Shown piece after piece: positions 1 to 12,194 of a stretch of DNA of 64,000 bases. Source of the stretch: Dendrophyllia cribrosa (lineage: Eukaryota > Cnidaria > Anthozoa > Scleractinia > Dendrophylliidae). Positions within the stretch are counted from its first letter, which is position 1. The number at the start of each line of letters is the position of its first letter. The stretch is taken from the NCBI GenBank assembly GCA_024195265.1, contig JAJLRJ010000014.1, positions 14,882,459 to 14,946,458 on the forward strand. Direction: 5' to 3'. The position numbers were made by a program, and so were the translations under genes. Under the pieces are notes generated by a model. It searched no databases. It had not been told where the DNA came from and worked only from the letters and a program-made list of their open reading frames with translations.

Positions 1-1410
1 TTGCGTTCCCTTAGCGTTCCAGTTCAGTAAAATGGAACGCGTTCCCTTGTTTTCTTTCAGAACGCGTTCTTATCTACACTAACAGTGTGCAGTCTAGAGT
101 CTGGAACGGCTTTGGTGCTGTCTGAAATATGCGAGACAAAAATATATCGCCATAACGTTAATTTGCACCAGTGTGGAAAAATCCGGTGGGAAAATGTACG
201 TAGAAGACAATTATAAATGAATATAAAATGTGGACAGACCAACAGTAAGTTTTTTCTTGCCATGCTTTAACAAACCACGAACTGGACGAAGCAAAAAACT
301 TGTCATCCGACATTTAATTGACAGAGACCGAATGAGCTGATTCTGCGATCGAACTTGCTCGCATTTTGGAGTGGATCATTGATCATCTGAACAATTGTTG
401 TTGTTTTTTTGTCAGGCTCAAAAATGTGATAAAATATAAATGGCTGAAGAATCCTCAATAAAAAGTCCTAGCTTGCTTTTTCTTTGTTCCGATGTTCCTC
501 CTTTTAATATTGTCCTGCAAAGGAATTCTTTAAAACGTTTCCGCAACAGTTTTCCCGTAAAAGTTTGTTGCGTGCAACATGTAATTTAATCGATGAAAAC
601 AACTTTCAATTGAATGTAAAAATAACATCTAACCAGAATGAAAGTGATTTCAGTCTTTATAATATCTTAAAGATGTGTTAAATTATTTTTTAATTTGTAA
701 TTTAGGCCGAGGCATGAAATGCATGAAATGTTTTTATGCAAATTTGTGTGAAATGTAATTTGATCTGGTGTTTTTCAAGCGCTTGAATCCAGTTGAATGT
801 AAATAAAAACTTGACATTCACGAACGAAAAATGCATTTTCGTGAATGAAACCTTCTATCACTTGAATGAAAAAATTGTACCTGATAAAACTCTAATCAGA
901 TTTTGTGTTTTTTAAGTCTCCCTGATCTATTTGGTTTTTGAATGTAATTAACATGAATTAAAGCAAAAATATATCTCTCAGTGCAGACAGCTGAGCTGTA
1001 ATTTATTTCAAGAACACATTGAGAACAGCCAATTCTAAACAGCAAAACATTTTCTTGGTCTTATATTCTCGGCTACTAATAACTTTGGGGAATTGAAAAC
1101 AACAGGACATTTTGAATTGAAATTTCGTCGCGTTAACATGAGTCATACGCAAATAGTCATGAATCAATGAATTTTGCGAATTTATTACCTTTCGCGGTGA
1201 CCAAGTAAGCGAGTTCTCCGTCGTTTTTTAAGAGAGTTTGTATTTTATTTCGAGAACGCGTTCCCCTAAAAATTTGGAAGTTGTGTAGTGTTCCATTTTG
1301 CGTTCCTTTGGCGTTCCATTTTGCGTTCCCTTAGCGTTCCATTTTGCGTTCCCTTAGCGTTCCATTTTGCGTTCCCTAGCGTTCCTTCAAGTTCCAAGAA
1401 CGCGTTCCCC
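1..1410. repeat. Repeat-rich stretch with GAACGCGTTC motifs and a 23 bp minisatellite
   Basis: No gene is recognised here. At 1290-1385 a unit of about 23 bp, GTTCCATTTTGCGTTCCCTT plus AGC, is repeated about four times with small changes, and the window opens inside the same kind of sequence (1-50). The palindrome GAACGCGTTC recurs near 34, 60, 1253 and 1400, so the same motif brackets the stretch on both sides. The AT-rich middle (100-1250) shows no long open frame. It may be a separate repeat inserted into the gypsy element that follows, but its left boundary lies outside the window. Confidence 0.5.
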
Positions 1411-1790
1411 TGTTAGGTTACTTCTGTCCGGTACTGTACCCTAGTCATGTTTAACAAAACAGAGCTGAAACCTCTAGGATGTGTGACCCTTAACCCAAAG
1501 AATGAACAGTGTTTCCTCATGGAATACACCGTCCATCGTACCAGAAGGTCACACAGCACTCCCAGGTGCTGAATCAGTCCAGCAGTTTGGTCTCATCACA
1601 GTCAATACTGACAAAATCATGTTTCTCTCGGATGCACCTCCCAAACTGCCAGATATAGTGAGCGAATTTGAAGATGTATTCTCAGGAGAACGAAGCAAGA
1701 CGAAAAGCTTCACCTAGAGATTGACAAATCTGTACCAGTGGCACTCCCAGTGAGGAAAGTACATTTTACAGTGAAGGAGCCCCTAAAACA

Positions 1791-2640
1791 GGGGAACCAC
1801 AGGGAGCCCAGGCTCACAACAGGAATCCTCAACGACAAAAATATAAGGATTTCTATGGGATTTTATCGTGAGTTTGATAAAAATTAATATCAAAATTGAA
1901 AACAAACAGCCATTAAAGTGTTCATACCTCATCAAATAATGTCTGTCTGTTGTTTTTTGGCGGCTATATGGCTTCTTTATGGCATTTTAGCAAGTTTTGG
2001 TATTCTGGTTTGACTTTACCTAAAAGAAGTCAAGGGAGAACTCGCAATTTCAAGTCACTCCAACGAAAAGCGACAAAAATTACCTTCAACTGTTTCCAAT
2101 CACTCTAAAACTTCACTCGAGTAAAGAGCGAGTCCTTCTTTTCTATGCATTTCACATTTAGGTCCAAAACCGCAGTCATCATCAACCGTTCCAATGGCTG
2201 CTGTTAGCCGTTAAAAGAAATCTTCACCCGTTTGAACGGCTATGGTAATCCGCGGAAAAAAATATTCAGCCGTTCGAACGGCGAATGTTAGTATCCGTAT
2301 AGGATAAAAGATTTCCAGCCATTCGAACGAAAATCAAAAGGGCTCTAGTGTTTTGGCCAGTGACTATTTGGTTTATTTATTTTTGCTCACCACGCAATTT
2401 GCATATGTTCGAAAGTAATTTGAAACCTTTTCAATATAAACATCTCGCAATTCAAAAGAGAAACACATTAAGAATCTCCGTAGCGAAGTTTTAACGAAGC
2501 TTTACAATATCTACAATATTAAATCATTTGGATCTTCTGCTTTAGGTTTTCTCCGTACACAGATCTATATTTGCCATACTTGCTGCAAGCTAGCGTGAGC
2601 AGGCAAGTTCCCGGGAAAAGTTATTTTTCACATGTAATAT
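1791..2640. other. Unrecognised insert replacing most of the gypsy RT domain
   Basis: Between the gypsy linker (ending near 1790) and the RT thumb (starting near 2650) the sequence does not read as RT in any frame. It contains several short motifs built on GTTCGAACGG and CCGTTTGAACGG around 2220-2340. No terminal repeats were found, so it may be a deletion scar filled by other repeat sequence. Confidence 0.35.
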
Positions 2641-3971
2641 TTTTCACACCCACCAGCAAGCAAGATGTCAAGCGACTTCTCAGCATGGTTATTTACCTAC
2701 AGAAATTTGCGCCTAATCTGTCTGAAGTTGCTGCCCCAATGAGGGACCTATTGAAAGAAAGGAACCAGTTCCACTGGGATGAGCAAGTACAAGCTGGACA
2801 CAGCTTTAAGCAGATTAAGGAGATACTTTCAGCTGCCCCCGTCCTCAAGTTCTTCGACCCCAAAGAAGTAGAACTGCAGTGCGATGCATCTGACAGAGGC
2901 ATCTGACAGAAGTTTGACCTCCTAGTGTCCTACAAGAAAGGAACTGAAAGGTACCTGGCGGATACACTAAGTAGAGAATATCGAGTGCACAAGAACACAA
3001 GAACAGATGCATCAGAAGATGTGGTGTACATCGAGGAGATAAGAGGAAACACAGAAAGAGAGCTAGAATGTATCAATATGACACAGTATCTGCCCATATC
3101 AGAAGCAACACAAACTGTCATCCAGGAAGCAACCGAAGCAGATGCTACCCTGCGAGAGCTGAAGACATCAATCAAACAAGGTTGACCAGCTAGCATGGCA
3201 GAAGTATAAGAAAACGTCAGAGATTACTTTTCCTTCCAGGAAGAGCTATCGTTGCAGAATGAACTTGTCTTCAAAGGTGAAAGATAAGTTATCCCCGCGA
3301 TTATGAAAAATGACATGTTGGCTAAGATCCACGCAAGGACCACATCGGTATTCAAGGGTGTATACGCAGAGCCAAAGAAGTAGTCAATTGGCCAGGAATG
3401 AACAAGGACATTGAAGATTACGTAGCAAAATGCGCTGTTTGCAACAGCCATCAGCCAACAGAATGTGGGAAGGAGCCAATGATGTCACCAACTACCTAGT
3501 AGACCATGGGAGAAGATTGCAGTGGATCTCTTTGATCTGAATGGCATAGAGTTCATGGGTACTGTCGACTATTATTCAAGCTTCTTTGAAGTTGACAGAT
3601 TGACAAGCAAGACAGCAGAAGAAGTTGTGAAGAAGTTGAAAGCCCATCTAGCATGACATGGAATCCCAGACCAGCTAGTATTGGACAATGGGCAACCCTT
3701 TTCTTCTGCCAGGTTCCAAGAGTTCACAAACAGTTATGGCTTTGAACATGTAACAAGCTCTCCAACATATGCTCAGTCAAATGGGAAAGCCGAAAATGCG
3801 GTGAAGACAGCAAAAAACCTCTTAGAGAAAGCAGTAAAGTCAGAGCAGGACCCATATCTTGCTCTCCTGGACTGGAGGAATACTCCCACAGAAACACTCA
3901 ACTCGTCACCTGTTCAGATATTATTCGGTGGGAAAACAAAGACCCTACTTCCAACCACAAACCTGTTTTAA

Positions 3972-4499
3972 CCCTATTCCGCGCTAACTTTCAACGTTCA
4001 TAACTTCTTTAATATGTATTCAAACGCCATCAAACTTTGTGACTTTTCCTAAAATTTATCTGGCAACAATTTCATATGACAATTTTTTGATCATGTGACT
4101 TGACGTTTCCATGGCAACAAGATTTTGACAGCCATGTTTTTAGAAATTTGCATATTTATACCTTTGAATGAAGAAAAACAATGTTTATTGGTATAACTTT
4201 TGTATTTTTACGTCATTTAGCGTTTATTTATTGGTTTTGATTAATTTTGCGTCAATTTGGACGTTTTTTGAGGTTTTAAAAAAATTCAGAAATCCAAGAT
4301 GGTGGATCCAAGATGGCAGCCGTATAACTAATTACCTAATAACTACGTCATATGACGTCATCGTTCCATTGGGCGGACCGCAAAGGAGACAGTTTTGGAC
4401 GTACTATGTACCCTCTAGGTTTCATTGTCATAGCCTTAATGTTCGTGAAGTTACGAAGGGGGGGCTCAGGAACTCAAAAAAAGCCCAGGCCGAATAGGG
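3972..4499. mobile_element. piggyBac-type MITE inside gypsy integrase (TTAA target)
   Basis: The 528 bp element starts CCCTATTCCG and ends CGAATAGGG, giving short inverted ends that begin CCC. It is flanked on both sides by TTAA (3968-3971 and 4500-4503). Removing it and one TTAA joins the interrupted integrase frame, so this is an insertion with a clean target duplication. Elements that start CCC next to TTAA are typical of piggyBac. No transposase is encoded; open frames that run through it are accidental. Confidence 0.85.
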
Positions 4500-4813
4500 T
4501 TAAGCCAAAGCTACCACAGAAAGTCGATGAGAAGTTGAAGCTACAGAAGGCTAGACAAAGCTTCTACTACAACAAGGGCGCCAAGGAGCTGGAGGTGCCT
4601 TGCCCGGGAGACATAGTTCAGTTGCAGCCACAAAGGTCCCAGATTGGCAATAAGGATTGGACCCAAACTAGAGTCGAAGGCAAAGTTGACATAAGGTCCT
4701 ACCAAGTGCGAACAGAAGATGGACGAGACTATAGAAGGAACAGGAGACACCTGAGAGGCACATGCGAAGTTATGCCTAACAGTGAGCCTGGGATGAGACT
4801 ATTTCCCGGACCA

Positions 4814-4933
4814 GGGGTCAATTTAATAAAACTTTTACAAGAGTAATTTACAAGTGTAGCTATTGTTTTCAATCTCTGAAACAATGGCTACACTTGTAAA
4901 TTACAAGTGTAAAAGTTTTATTGAATTGGCCCC
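4814..4933. mobile_element. 120 bp foldback MITE in the gypsy tail
   Basis: The left half GGGGTCAATTTAATAAAAC is answered by GTTTTATTGAATTGGCCCC at the right end, and the two halves pair along nearly their whole length around a loop near 4875. It interrupts the C-terminal coding part of the gypsy pol remnant, which resumes at 4934. No clear target duplication longer than 2-3 bp is visible. Confidence 0.75.
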
Positions 4934-5203
4934 AGTACCCATTCCTGCAACTGCAAATGCTGGTGATGGAATGCTATTGGTGCCACCGGCCACACCAAGT
5001 AGCACTGTTAGTAACGATCAATGTGACACAACACTAATGCAGATGGACAAGTCACAAGTAGAACAGCCAGTTCAGACTGCACAAAGAAAGCAGGAGCTCT
5101 CCCCACCTGTGATGACAACTCAATGCAGACGAGTCATCCGACCACCAACACGTTACCAGTGATTCACTATCCATCAAGAAAGGACATGACAAACTTTTCT
5201 TAA

Positions 5204-6338
5204 CCCACTGACTCCTACACAGGCCAAACCGGCCGTAAATCACGCGTGATTATCCGCATGTACGCGAACCCCCCCCCCCCCCCCCCCCTGCCTCCCCTAG
5301 AAAGTTCTTTTGGTCCCCTATTGTTATAAAAGGCTTCAGGAAAGTTTAACCAATCAGAATCCATCTTCTACGCATAATGTTTGGGTTTTAGGGGGGATTA
5401 GAGAGAAGCGGTTTGTCACTCGGAGAAGAAGACCAGATTTCAAACAAATGTGGCTGCTCGTGTACTCCACGCTATAATATTTCAGACGTTCATTTTGCAT
5501 AACCGGAATCAAAACATACCTTTTAAGACTTGAAATGGAAAGAAAAAGTCCTTAAGAAGATTTTTATGCATTTAAAGCGGTGGTAAGATGGCTGAAAGCG
5601 ATGAAATCATCCTTTGAGGATCACCATCGATTTATTGCAAAGTGAGGGCATGTCTTCCTTCAATATTCACACTTGAAGCAGCAAACTTTATTAAGAATTT
5701 TCAAGCTTTCCTGGGAAACTACGGTAAAGAAAATAACATTTTTTAATGTGGATTTACATTTTAAGAAACATTTCATTGACTGTTTCTTCGTGTTATCAGT
5801 AGTTTTGAGTAATTTTTAGAAAACTTGACCACATTCGGTCCAGCAATTGTGCAAGAAATTTGTCATGTGCATACCAAATTTTCTTGCGTGGACAATTTCC
5901 TTGATGCAATTACTTAACATGTTTTGCTTTTGAGAGTACTCTAATAATATTTGAGTAAAAATTTTAACTCTAAACTGAGAGAATTTGTTATCCTTTTTCC
6001 TGTGTTTGTAATTTGAGTAATTCGTCTGGGAAGAGATCTTTTGTAAACAAAACCGGATTTGCATTTCGCAGTTATTATTTTCCTTGCATCGCAAAATCCA
6101 AAATGTTTGCATAATTTTTAATATTTTGACTTTCAAGTTAGTTTTTCAGGTTATTTTTTATACGGAACTGACATTTTTTATTTAAAAATCATTGACACTA
6201 ATTATTCTAGGCTGAGGAGATGTTGTTTTTTCAAGTCTGAGCTTGCTCTTATTCTTGTGCGCATTGCCCAGTTTATTATCGTTACTTGATTCACGTTGAT
6301 TTGTTTAAAAACTGAGAAATCACGCAGGAGTCAATGGA
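5204..6338. mobile_element. TTAA-flanked non-autonomous DNA transposon
   Basis: The left end CCCACTGACTCCT and the right end AGGAGTCAATGGA match as inverted ends at 11 of 13 positions. Both sides carry TTAA (5200-5203 and 6339-6342), suggesting piggyBac or a related TTAA-targeting family. A 20-C run lies at 5269-5288. No transposase was recognised inside. It sits just after the stop of the gypsy pol remnant and before the polypurine tract and LTR. Confidence 0.7.
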
Positions 6339-6421
6339 TTAAAAAAAAACTTATTTAAAACTATAGGACAGTGACATTTAGTTATCTTCATAGCATTTTC
6401 TTTTTTGGTAAGAAGGGGAGA

Positions 6422-6655
6422 TGTAACAATATTGCTGTTATTCAGTTTATTTTCATTTCACTTCCAGTCCACATGCTTACGTCATCTCTACCATGGCAAC
6501 GGAACTTTTGGACCATGCTTTCCGGTTTTGCATTCTTTTGCTGAGTTTTGATTAAAAACGGAATTCAGTCCAAAGAGTTCTTCTATTGTTCTTCTCTCGA
6601 ACAAAGCCACAACTTTATACCCATGATTGCAGGATTAAGACACAACACAATCTCT
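6422..6655 (+). repeat. Probable 3' LTR of the gypsy element
   Basis: A purine run AGAAGGGGAGA immediately precedes TGTAACAATATT at 6422, which is the expected order of polypurine tract and LTR start downstream of a + strand pol gene. The right end is uncertain; a CA near 6655 is plausible. No matching 5' LTR is visible in the window. Confidence 0.45.
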
Positions 6656-7644
6656 GAAATCAACATGCAATCACGTTTGATTACTGGAATTTTTGTGAGT
6701 AATCATGAATAACAGTCATATAATATAAACCCAACTGAGAGACTCACGCCTCAAGTGACTGGGTTAGAATGTAATCGATTGATTAAACGATCGACAATAG
6801 TAACGCTGAGTAACGTCTGTCTCCTCTGAAATTATAAAGAGGGTATTAGAGATCTCGAGACAAAACCAATTTGGGCAGCATCTTGAATAATCACGCTATA
6901 CACTTTGGAAAACTGATAAGATGTTTATGCTCTTTCCGAAAGTTGCAGTTAAAAGTAAAGAAAGCATGAGAAGACTAAGCTTAATTGTATAAAATTCAGC
7001 TGGATTTAGTTTGAGGTTAATAAGCTTAAATGTGTCTTACCGTCAGAGGAATGCATGCAGAAAAATCGACAAGCTACGAAGAAAATGAAGCCACGAGAAG
7101 GCAATCACCGCTATGTTGACGTACAGACATAATGAAACGCTTGGTGAGAAGATCAAGTCAGCCCATGATTGCAGGACTTACAAGTCAACAGCTAAAAGTC
7201 GAAAATTCAAACTCAAACTCCACCAAACTTAGCTTCGCGGGTCTGGGGTTCCGCCTTCTGATATGAAGCGTCTTCCTTGGATGGACTCTTGGGTGTGTTT
7301 TCATTCATTGGTCGAATAGAGTCACATGACTGTCACGTGCAAGTAAATTTCTTTACAGGAAGTGCAGGAGCTAGGAGTCCTACAAATTTTATATTCGCCC
7401 AAGCTTCTACGGTTTGTATGACCCATTCACTGATTTTCATTGCTGTTCGTATGGAGAAAGATACCTGGTTAAAAAGGAAGAGTTATTTTCTGAGTTACAG
7501 TCGAATCTCCCGTCACGTTTCGGAGGTGAACAGAACAGAAGGGCTAAGAGGTACATATTTTATGTACATTGCATGTAGTTATTTTCTAAACCGCAAAGAC
7601 GCTGTTCTGGCCTTAGGTACGTAAAAAGAAACTATCGATGAGTG
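6656..7644. other. Stretch with no recognised gene
   Basis: I see no supported gene. The phrase CCCATGATTGCAGGA occurs both near 6630 and near 7165, hinting at a partly duplicated repeat. A 115-codon open frame at 7277-7624 has no recognisable domain and is probably accidental. Confidence 0.4.
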
Positions 7645-7872
7645 TGTCGGAAATCGGTCCATGTCTAACCGCATGACAGATGTCAACAGACAAAAAAGGA
7701 CATTGTCATTGCTTATGTTTAAAATAGGATTAGGTTGCGGAGTATTCGGGGAGTGAACGCGAACAGGGAACTTGGTGATTTTGGGATCGTGATCTGTGCT
7801 GTGATTAAAGTATTTTGATCAACCATAGTGAATTGTCGTGGATTTCTTAAGACAAGGGAGCCGTTCGCGACA
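7645..7872 (+). repeat. BEL/Pao 5' LTR (TGTCG...CGACA)
   Basis: This 228 bp segment begins TGTCGG and ends GCGACA, giving inverted LTR tips TGTCG/CGACA. It closely matches 33880-34110, for example in the shared block GATGTCAACAGACAAAAAAG and the shared 3' third, with two indels of about 30 bp. It is followed three bases later by TGGCACCTCCGACGGGAC, in the position and with the TGG start expected of a primer binding site. The indels leave open that the two LTRs came from different insertions. Confidence 0.65.
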
Positions 7873-8539
7873 AAGTGGCACCTCCGACGGGACTTCTGGA
7901 TCAAGCAGTAGTCTATCCCAGATGCCTGGGACAATTTTATTCATATATGCAGCAGCCCTGAGTTAATGAGGTTGGCTCGGTCAAACCGGTTTTGAACGGT
8001 TCGGTCGGGAGATAATGAGATGCAAGCCGTATAGGTAAAGGAGGGGTTTAATGACATGCAGGTCGTATGGGTGGAGTCATTAAGGATGCATTAAGAGAGA
8101 AGTGTATGGTACGATGTGTTGGTACGTGTCCACCCAACCAGCCGGGTGGTGGTTTCAATTTAAAGGCAAAAGAACAAAGGACGGGTCATGAACCAATGAG
8201 AACACATTGACGTCATGGTCAAACCAGTTCATACCAGTTGGTCAAGAGGTATATTATTCAAAATGGTCACTCTCTAGAAAAACGAGTCAAACCGGTTTTG
8301 TTCACCCTTGTTAAGTATTCAAAATGACTTATAAATGACACCCAGAAAATGAATACGACACAATATTTGATGTTGTCAAAAATTATTTTATTAAGTAAAC
8401 AAAACACAATGATTACAAACAGTTCTGTTTTGTTACAAAGAGTGTGATGTTTATTTTACAAGCCATCTGCAATTAATTGTCCAAGATTTCTTTAACATTT
8501 TGATTTATCTATTCTGCTAAATTGTCTCTGAAGTGTAGG

Positions 8540-8740
8540 TCATTTGATCTTGTCTTGATTTTTAATCACCACGACATTCGCTTCAGTTTCTGTTGGTTTG
8601 TACACTGGAGGACCAAAGACATCTGTAGGAAATTCATCAGCCCATTGAAAGTACTGACACTTTTCCTTTTGACTGCACATGAAGTATGGTCTTTGACCAA
8701 GCGCGATAAAAACGAATGGCGATTTGGAATATAACTCCAT
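8540..8740 (-). CDS. GRF zinc-finger protein, left-arm copy
   Basis: This is the mirror copy of the gene at 19613-19813 and encodes the same 66 residues. Residues 10-31 or so read FIALGQRPYFMCSQKEKC then QYFQWADE, matching the second half of a GRF zinc finger (G-R-x-F/Y-F-x-C-x6-C-x-[FY]-F-x-W). A C-x-C pair lies in frame upstream of the ATG, so the finger may start before it. Known GRF fingers bind single-stranded nucleic acid in repair and topoisomerase proteins; the role here is inferred only. An AATAAA signal lies downstream (TTTATT on the + strand at 8387-8392). The gene points toward the left end of the element. Confidence 0.6.
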   Translation of the reverse strand: MELYSKSPFVFIALGQRPYFMCSQKEKCQYFQWADEFPTDVFGPPVYKPTETEANVVVIKNQDKIK

Positions 8741-8989
8741 CCCAACTGCATTACAGATACAATGTAAGAAATACTTTGCTTTTTAGTTAAACAAGAAGGA
8801 ATGCTGATAGAGAAACGTAGCGCACTGCAATACGTAGCGCGGGTTTCTTTGACCAGTAAATAGTCTTAAATATCATAAAAACAAAACTCCAAAACTCAAC
8901 TGGACAAGGCGGCAGCGATCAGCTTTAACCGATTGTTTTAGTTGCTCGGTACTTCGATTAGTTAACATTAACGAACATTTCTTTCGAGC

Positions 8990-10075
8990 ATTTGCATTCA
9001 AGTGTGTTCTTGAATATAAATGACTTATAGCTTTTGAAGAAACACTCTTAAGAAACAATAAATGTAATTACCTTTTGTTAACACTCACTCGACCACGAGC
9101 GAAGCGTAATTCAAACTTGAACGTATTGTAATATTAATTGAAGAAACTGATCACATGAAAAGAAAAATCAGACGGTGAAATTGTTTTCAGCAACTGACAT
9201 TTTAAAGCAATGTTTGCTTTTCAAACGCGAAAATACGCTTATCTAGAAAGCAAAATACCGCATAAACTTTTCTTTAAACTTACTGAGCGTCAAACCGAAA
9301 ATATCAGCCCATCTACTATGCTAATGTTCACTGTTAAAAACACAAGTAAATGTGCGCTGCATTGTTTAGCAATTTGTTTTAGTTCTTCGAATTATATTGA
9401 GCGTTAAAGACTTTAAAATTCAAGTCAGAACGAATAGAGATTTTAAATTTAACTCGCAATCCACTGATTCACAGAAATGTCTCACGTTTAAGTCAAACAA
9501 CGGGCGAAGCTATTGGAATTTAGCGCGCTTCAAAGTGTAGAATTCAAGTGTGTTCTTGAACATAAATGAAAAAATAGCTTTTGAAGAAAAACTTTTTAGA
9601 AACAATAAATGTAATTACCTTTTGTTATAACACTCAGTCAACCACGAGCGTAGCGTAATTCAAATTTGAACGTACTGTAATATTAATTGAAGAACTGATC
9701 ACATGAAAAGAAAAATACGGTGAAATTGTTTTCAGCAACTGACATTTTAAAGTAATGTTTGCTTTTCAAACGCAAAAATACGCTTATTTAGAAAGCAAAA
9801 TGCCGCATAAACTTTTCTTTAAACTTACTGAACGTCAAACCGAAGATATCAGCGAATCTACTATGTTTATGTTTAGTTGAAAACGCCAGTAAACTTGCGC
9901 TGAGTTGTTTAGCAATTGTTTTAGTACTTCGAATAATGGTGAGCGTTAAAGACTTTAAAATTCAAGTCAGAACGAATAGAGATTTTAAATTTAACTCGCC
10001 ACCCACTGATTCACAGAAATGTCTCATGTTTAAGTCAAACAACGGGCGAAGCTATTCGAATTTAGCGCGCGACAA
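8990..10075. repeat. Tandem duplication of about 546 bp (left arm)
   Basis: The sequence from ATTCAAGTGTGTTCTTGAA near 8996 recurs from 9542, an offset of 546 bp. The repeated part contains shared blocks such as GTAATTACCTTTTGTTA, GAAATTGTTTTCAGCAACTG and GGGCGAAGCTATT. The same two copies occur in mirror image in the right arm (about 18290-19375). The copies differ by many small changes, so the duplication is older than the copying of the arms. Short open frames inside are not conserved between the two tandem copies and I do not call them genes. Confidence 0.7.
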
Positions 10076-11219
10076 TAATTTACTTTCAAGTCAAAACGAA
10101 TAGAGATTTTAAATTTAAATCACAATCTAATGATTATCGAATTTAGCGCGCGTATAGTCCGAAAGTTTTTGTTTGAGCAAAGCGTATACGCAAGCGTCGC
10201 TTCAAAACATAACGAAAACATGTCGCATGGAATGAAAAAATATAACCTAGTGATATTTTACGTAGAGAAACCTAGCGAGCGCTCTGTTTATTTATCTCTA
10301 TTTGACAACGACCGATACGGCGATTTTCACAAATGAAAATAAACAATCCATTCAGACCATTCATCATACGAAAAGTCTATCTTCGAACTAAAAGCTTTTT
10401 CTGCAGTATGATTAGAAAATCGAAAAACCCAAAACAAAGTTGCATGTCCAAACGAATAACAACAAACAATGTACCCGCTCTATAATTTACCAATATACAC
10501 CGATCACAAGTTTACTTTCGGAGAAAGAAAAGTAACTGGGCTGCGATTCTTTTAAACGGTATAACGAATTAAGGGTCAATTAATGATAACAGTTTTGGAA
10601 CGAAGTAACAATACTTTTCTTAAAGTCAAGGATTGTTTGGATGCGCGGCGCTCATTCGCGTACTAAAGAGAGAAACGACACAAGTTCAATTTCAATTAAC
10701 TTGTCCAAAGGGTAAATGAACTACTTTCATTTGTATTTATTTGCATACTGTCGAAAACATGAGATTGTAATAAGACATCATGTAATGTTTGTGTTAACAT
10801 ATATGAATTAATTTGTTGCTCCGTATTACCTTATGAGTCTTATGACACTAAATGTTTGCGGGTTCTAATCAGTTTTTATGATGCGTTCCTGCCAATTATG
10901 ATTACAGTCAGTAACCATACAGTACTGGGTACGAGTAACATCGTTTTTCATTGATCGTTTAATAGGACTGAAGAGTGCACCCCACGAAAAACTTTCTTTG
11001 TTTTCACAATCGCGACAAGCGTTCGTTATTTAAAACTACTGAAACGATAAACAATAGATTGAAGTAATTCGGGGATTCAAGAGCAATTTACACCGACCCC
11101 TTGGAGTGGCTCATTGTAACTCAAAATAACTCAGAGCATTTGGAGTGAGTGAGAAACTCGTAGCACTTGAGCGAGCAACTAAGAGCATTTGAGTGAGCAA
11201 CTCGGAGCAGTTGAGTGCC

Positions 11220-11998
11220 CTGCCAACTTAGAACAACACAGAGTAACATAAAACAACTCAGAGCAACTCAGAGTATTAACTCAGAGCAACTCAGAACAAC
11301 TCAGAGCAACTCAGAGCAACTCAGAGCAACTCAAAGTATTAACTCAGAGTAACTCAGAGTATTAACTCAGAGCAACTCAGAACAACTCAGAGCAACTCAG
11401 AGCAACTCAAAGTATTAACTCAGAGTAACTCAGAGTATTAACTCAGAGCAACTCAAAGTATTAACTTAGAGCAACTCAGAGTATTAACTTAGAGCAACTC
11501 AGAGTATTAACTCAGAGCAACTCAGAGCAACTCAGAGCAACTCAAAGTATTAACTCAGAGCAACTCAGAGTATTAACTCAGAGCAACTCAGAGTATTAAC
11601 TCAGAGCAACTCAGAGCAACTCAGAGCAACTCAGAGTATTAACTCAGAGCAACTCAGAGCAACTCAGAGCAACTCAAAGTATTAACTCAGAGTAACTCAG
11701 AGTATTAACTCAGAGCATTAACTCAGAGCAACTCAGAGCAACTCAAAGTATTAACTCAGAGCAACTCAGAGTATTAACTTAGAGCAACTCAGAGTATTAA
11801 CTCAGAGCAACTCAAAGTATTAACTCAGAGCAACTCAGAGTATTAACTCAGAGCAACCCAGAGCAACTCAAAGTATTAACTCAGAGTATCTCAGAGTATT
11901 AACTCAGAGCATTAACTCAGAGCAACTCAAAGTATTAACTCAGAGCAACTCAGAGTATTAACTCAGAACAACGCAGAGTATTAACTCAGAGCAACTCA
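11220..11998. repeat. AACTCAGAG satellite, left arm
   Basis: Simple mixed tandem array of the units AACTCAGAGC and AACTCAGAGTATT, about 780 bp long, with variants such as CAAAGTATT and TTAGAGC. It ends sharply at 11998 before unique sequence leading to the arm's poly(A) signal. The right arm has the same array in inverse orientation but longer. Confidence 0.95.
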
Positions 11999-12194
11999 CG
12001 CGATCATGTTATAGGGTCGATAACAGATGCTTCTTGTCGATCTGTGTCTTGTCAGTTTGACATAAGACCAATCACAACAGAGGTCAAAAACAACAATACT
12101 TAATATTTCAAGAATGTCATTTATTATTGACAATTGCAAAATAATACATTACAGAAAATTCACTCGCATTCTAATTCATTTTCCAAGGAATTGA

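Larger units (their letters stand above)
1441..5162 (+). pseudogene. Decayed Ty3/gypsy retrotransposon pol gene
   Basis: Recognisable parts of a gypsy-type polyprotein occur in order on the + strand but in several frames and with stops. The protease/RT linker is at 1441-1790 (NKTELKPLG, later LEIDKSVP and VRKVHFTVKEPL). An RT thumb/RNase H start is at 2650-2905 (FAPNLSEVAAPMRDLL, LQCDASDRGI). The RNase H end is at 2906-3185 (YLADTLSREY). An integrase zinc-binding region is at 3190-3520, with NWPGMNKDIEDYVAKCAVC visible. The integrase core is at 3520-3971 (VLDNGQPFSS, then TYAQSNGKAENAV). The integrase C-terminus is at 4504-4813 and the end of pol at 4934-5162 (RRVIRPPTRYQ then stop). Most of the RT domain is missing and unrelated sequence stands at about 1790-2640. 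The integrase is cut by a 528 bp MITE and the tail by a 120 bp foldback. The element is dead. Ty3/gypsy assignment is confident; the exact clade is not. Confidence 0.85.

Noticed and set aside
4352..4846. A 164-codon frame that looks like an integrase C-terminus with its own N-terminus
   Set aside because: Its first third lies inside the piggyBac-type MITE (3972-4499) and its end inside a foldback; only the middle is gypsy-derived.
7277..7624. 115-codon open frame before the BEL 5' LTR
   Set aside because: No domain or codon pattern supports it, and it lies among retroelement remains.
10130..10336. 68-codon frame present in both arms of the Polinton-like element
   Set aside because: Identity between the arms is expected for any sequence there, and I see no domain, good start context or signal supporting a gene.
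11220..11998. CRISPR-like array
   Set aside because: The repeats abut each other without unique spacers; it is a simple satellite.
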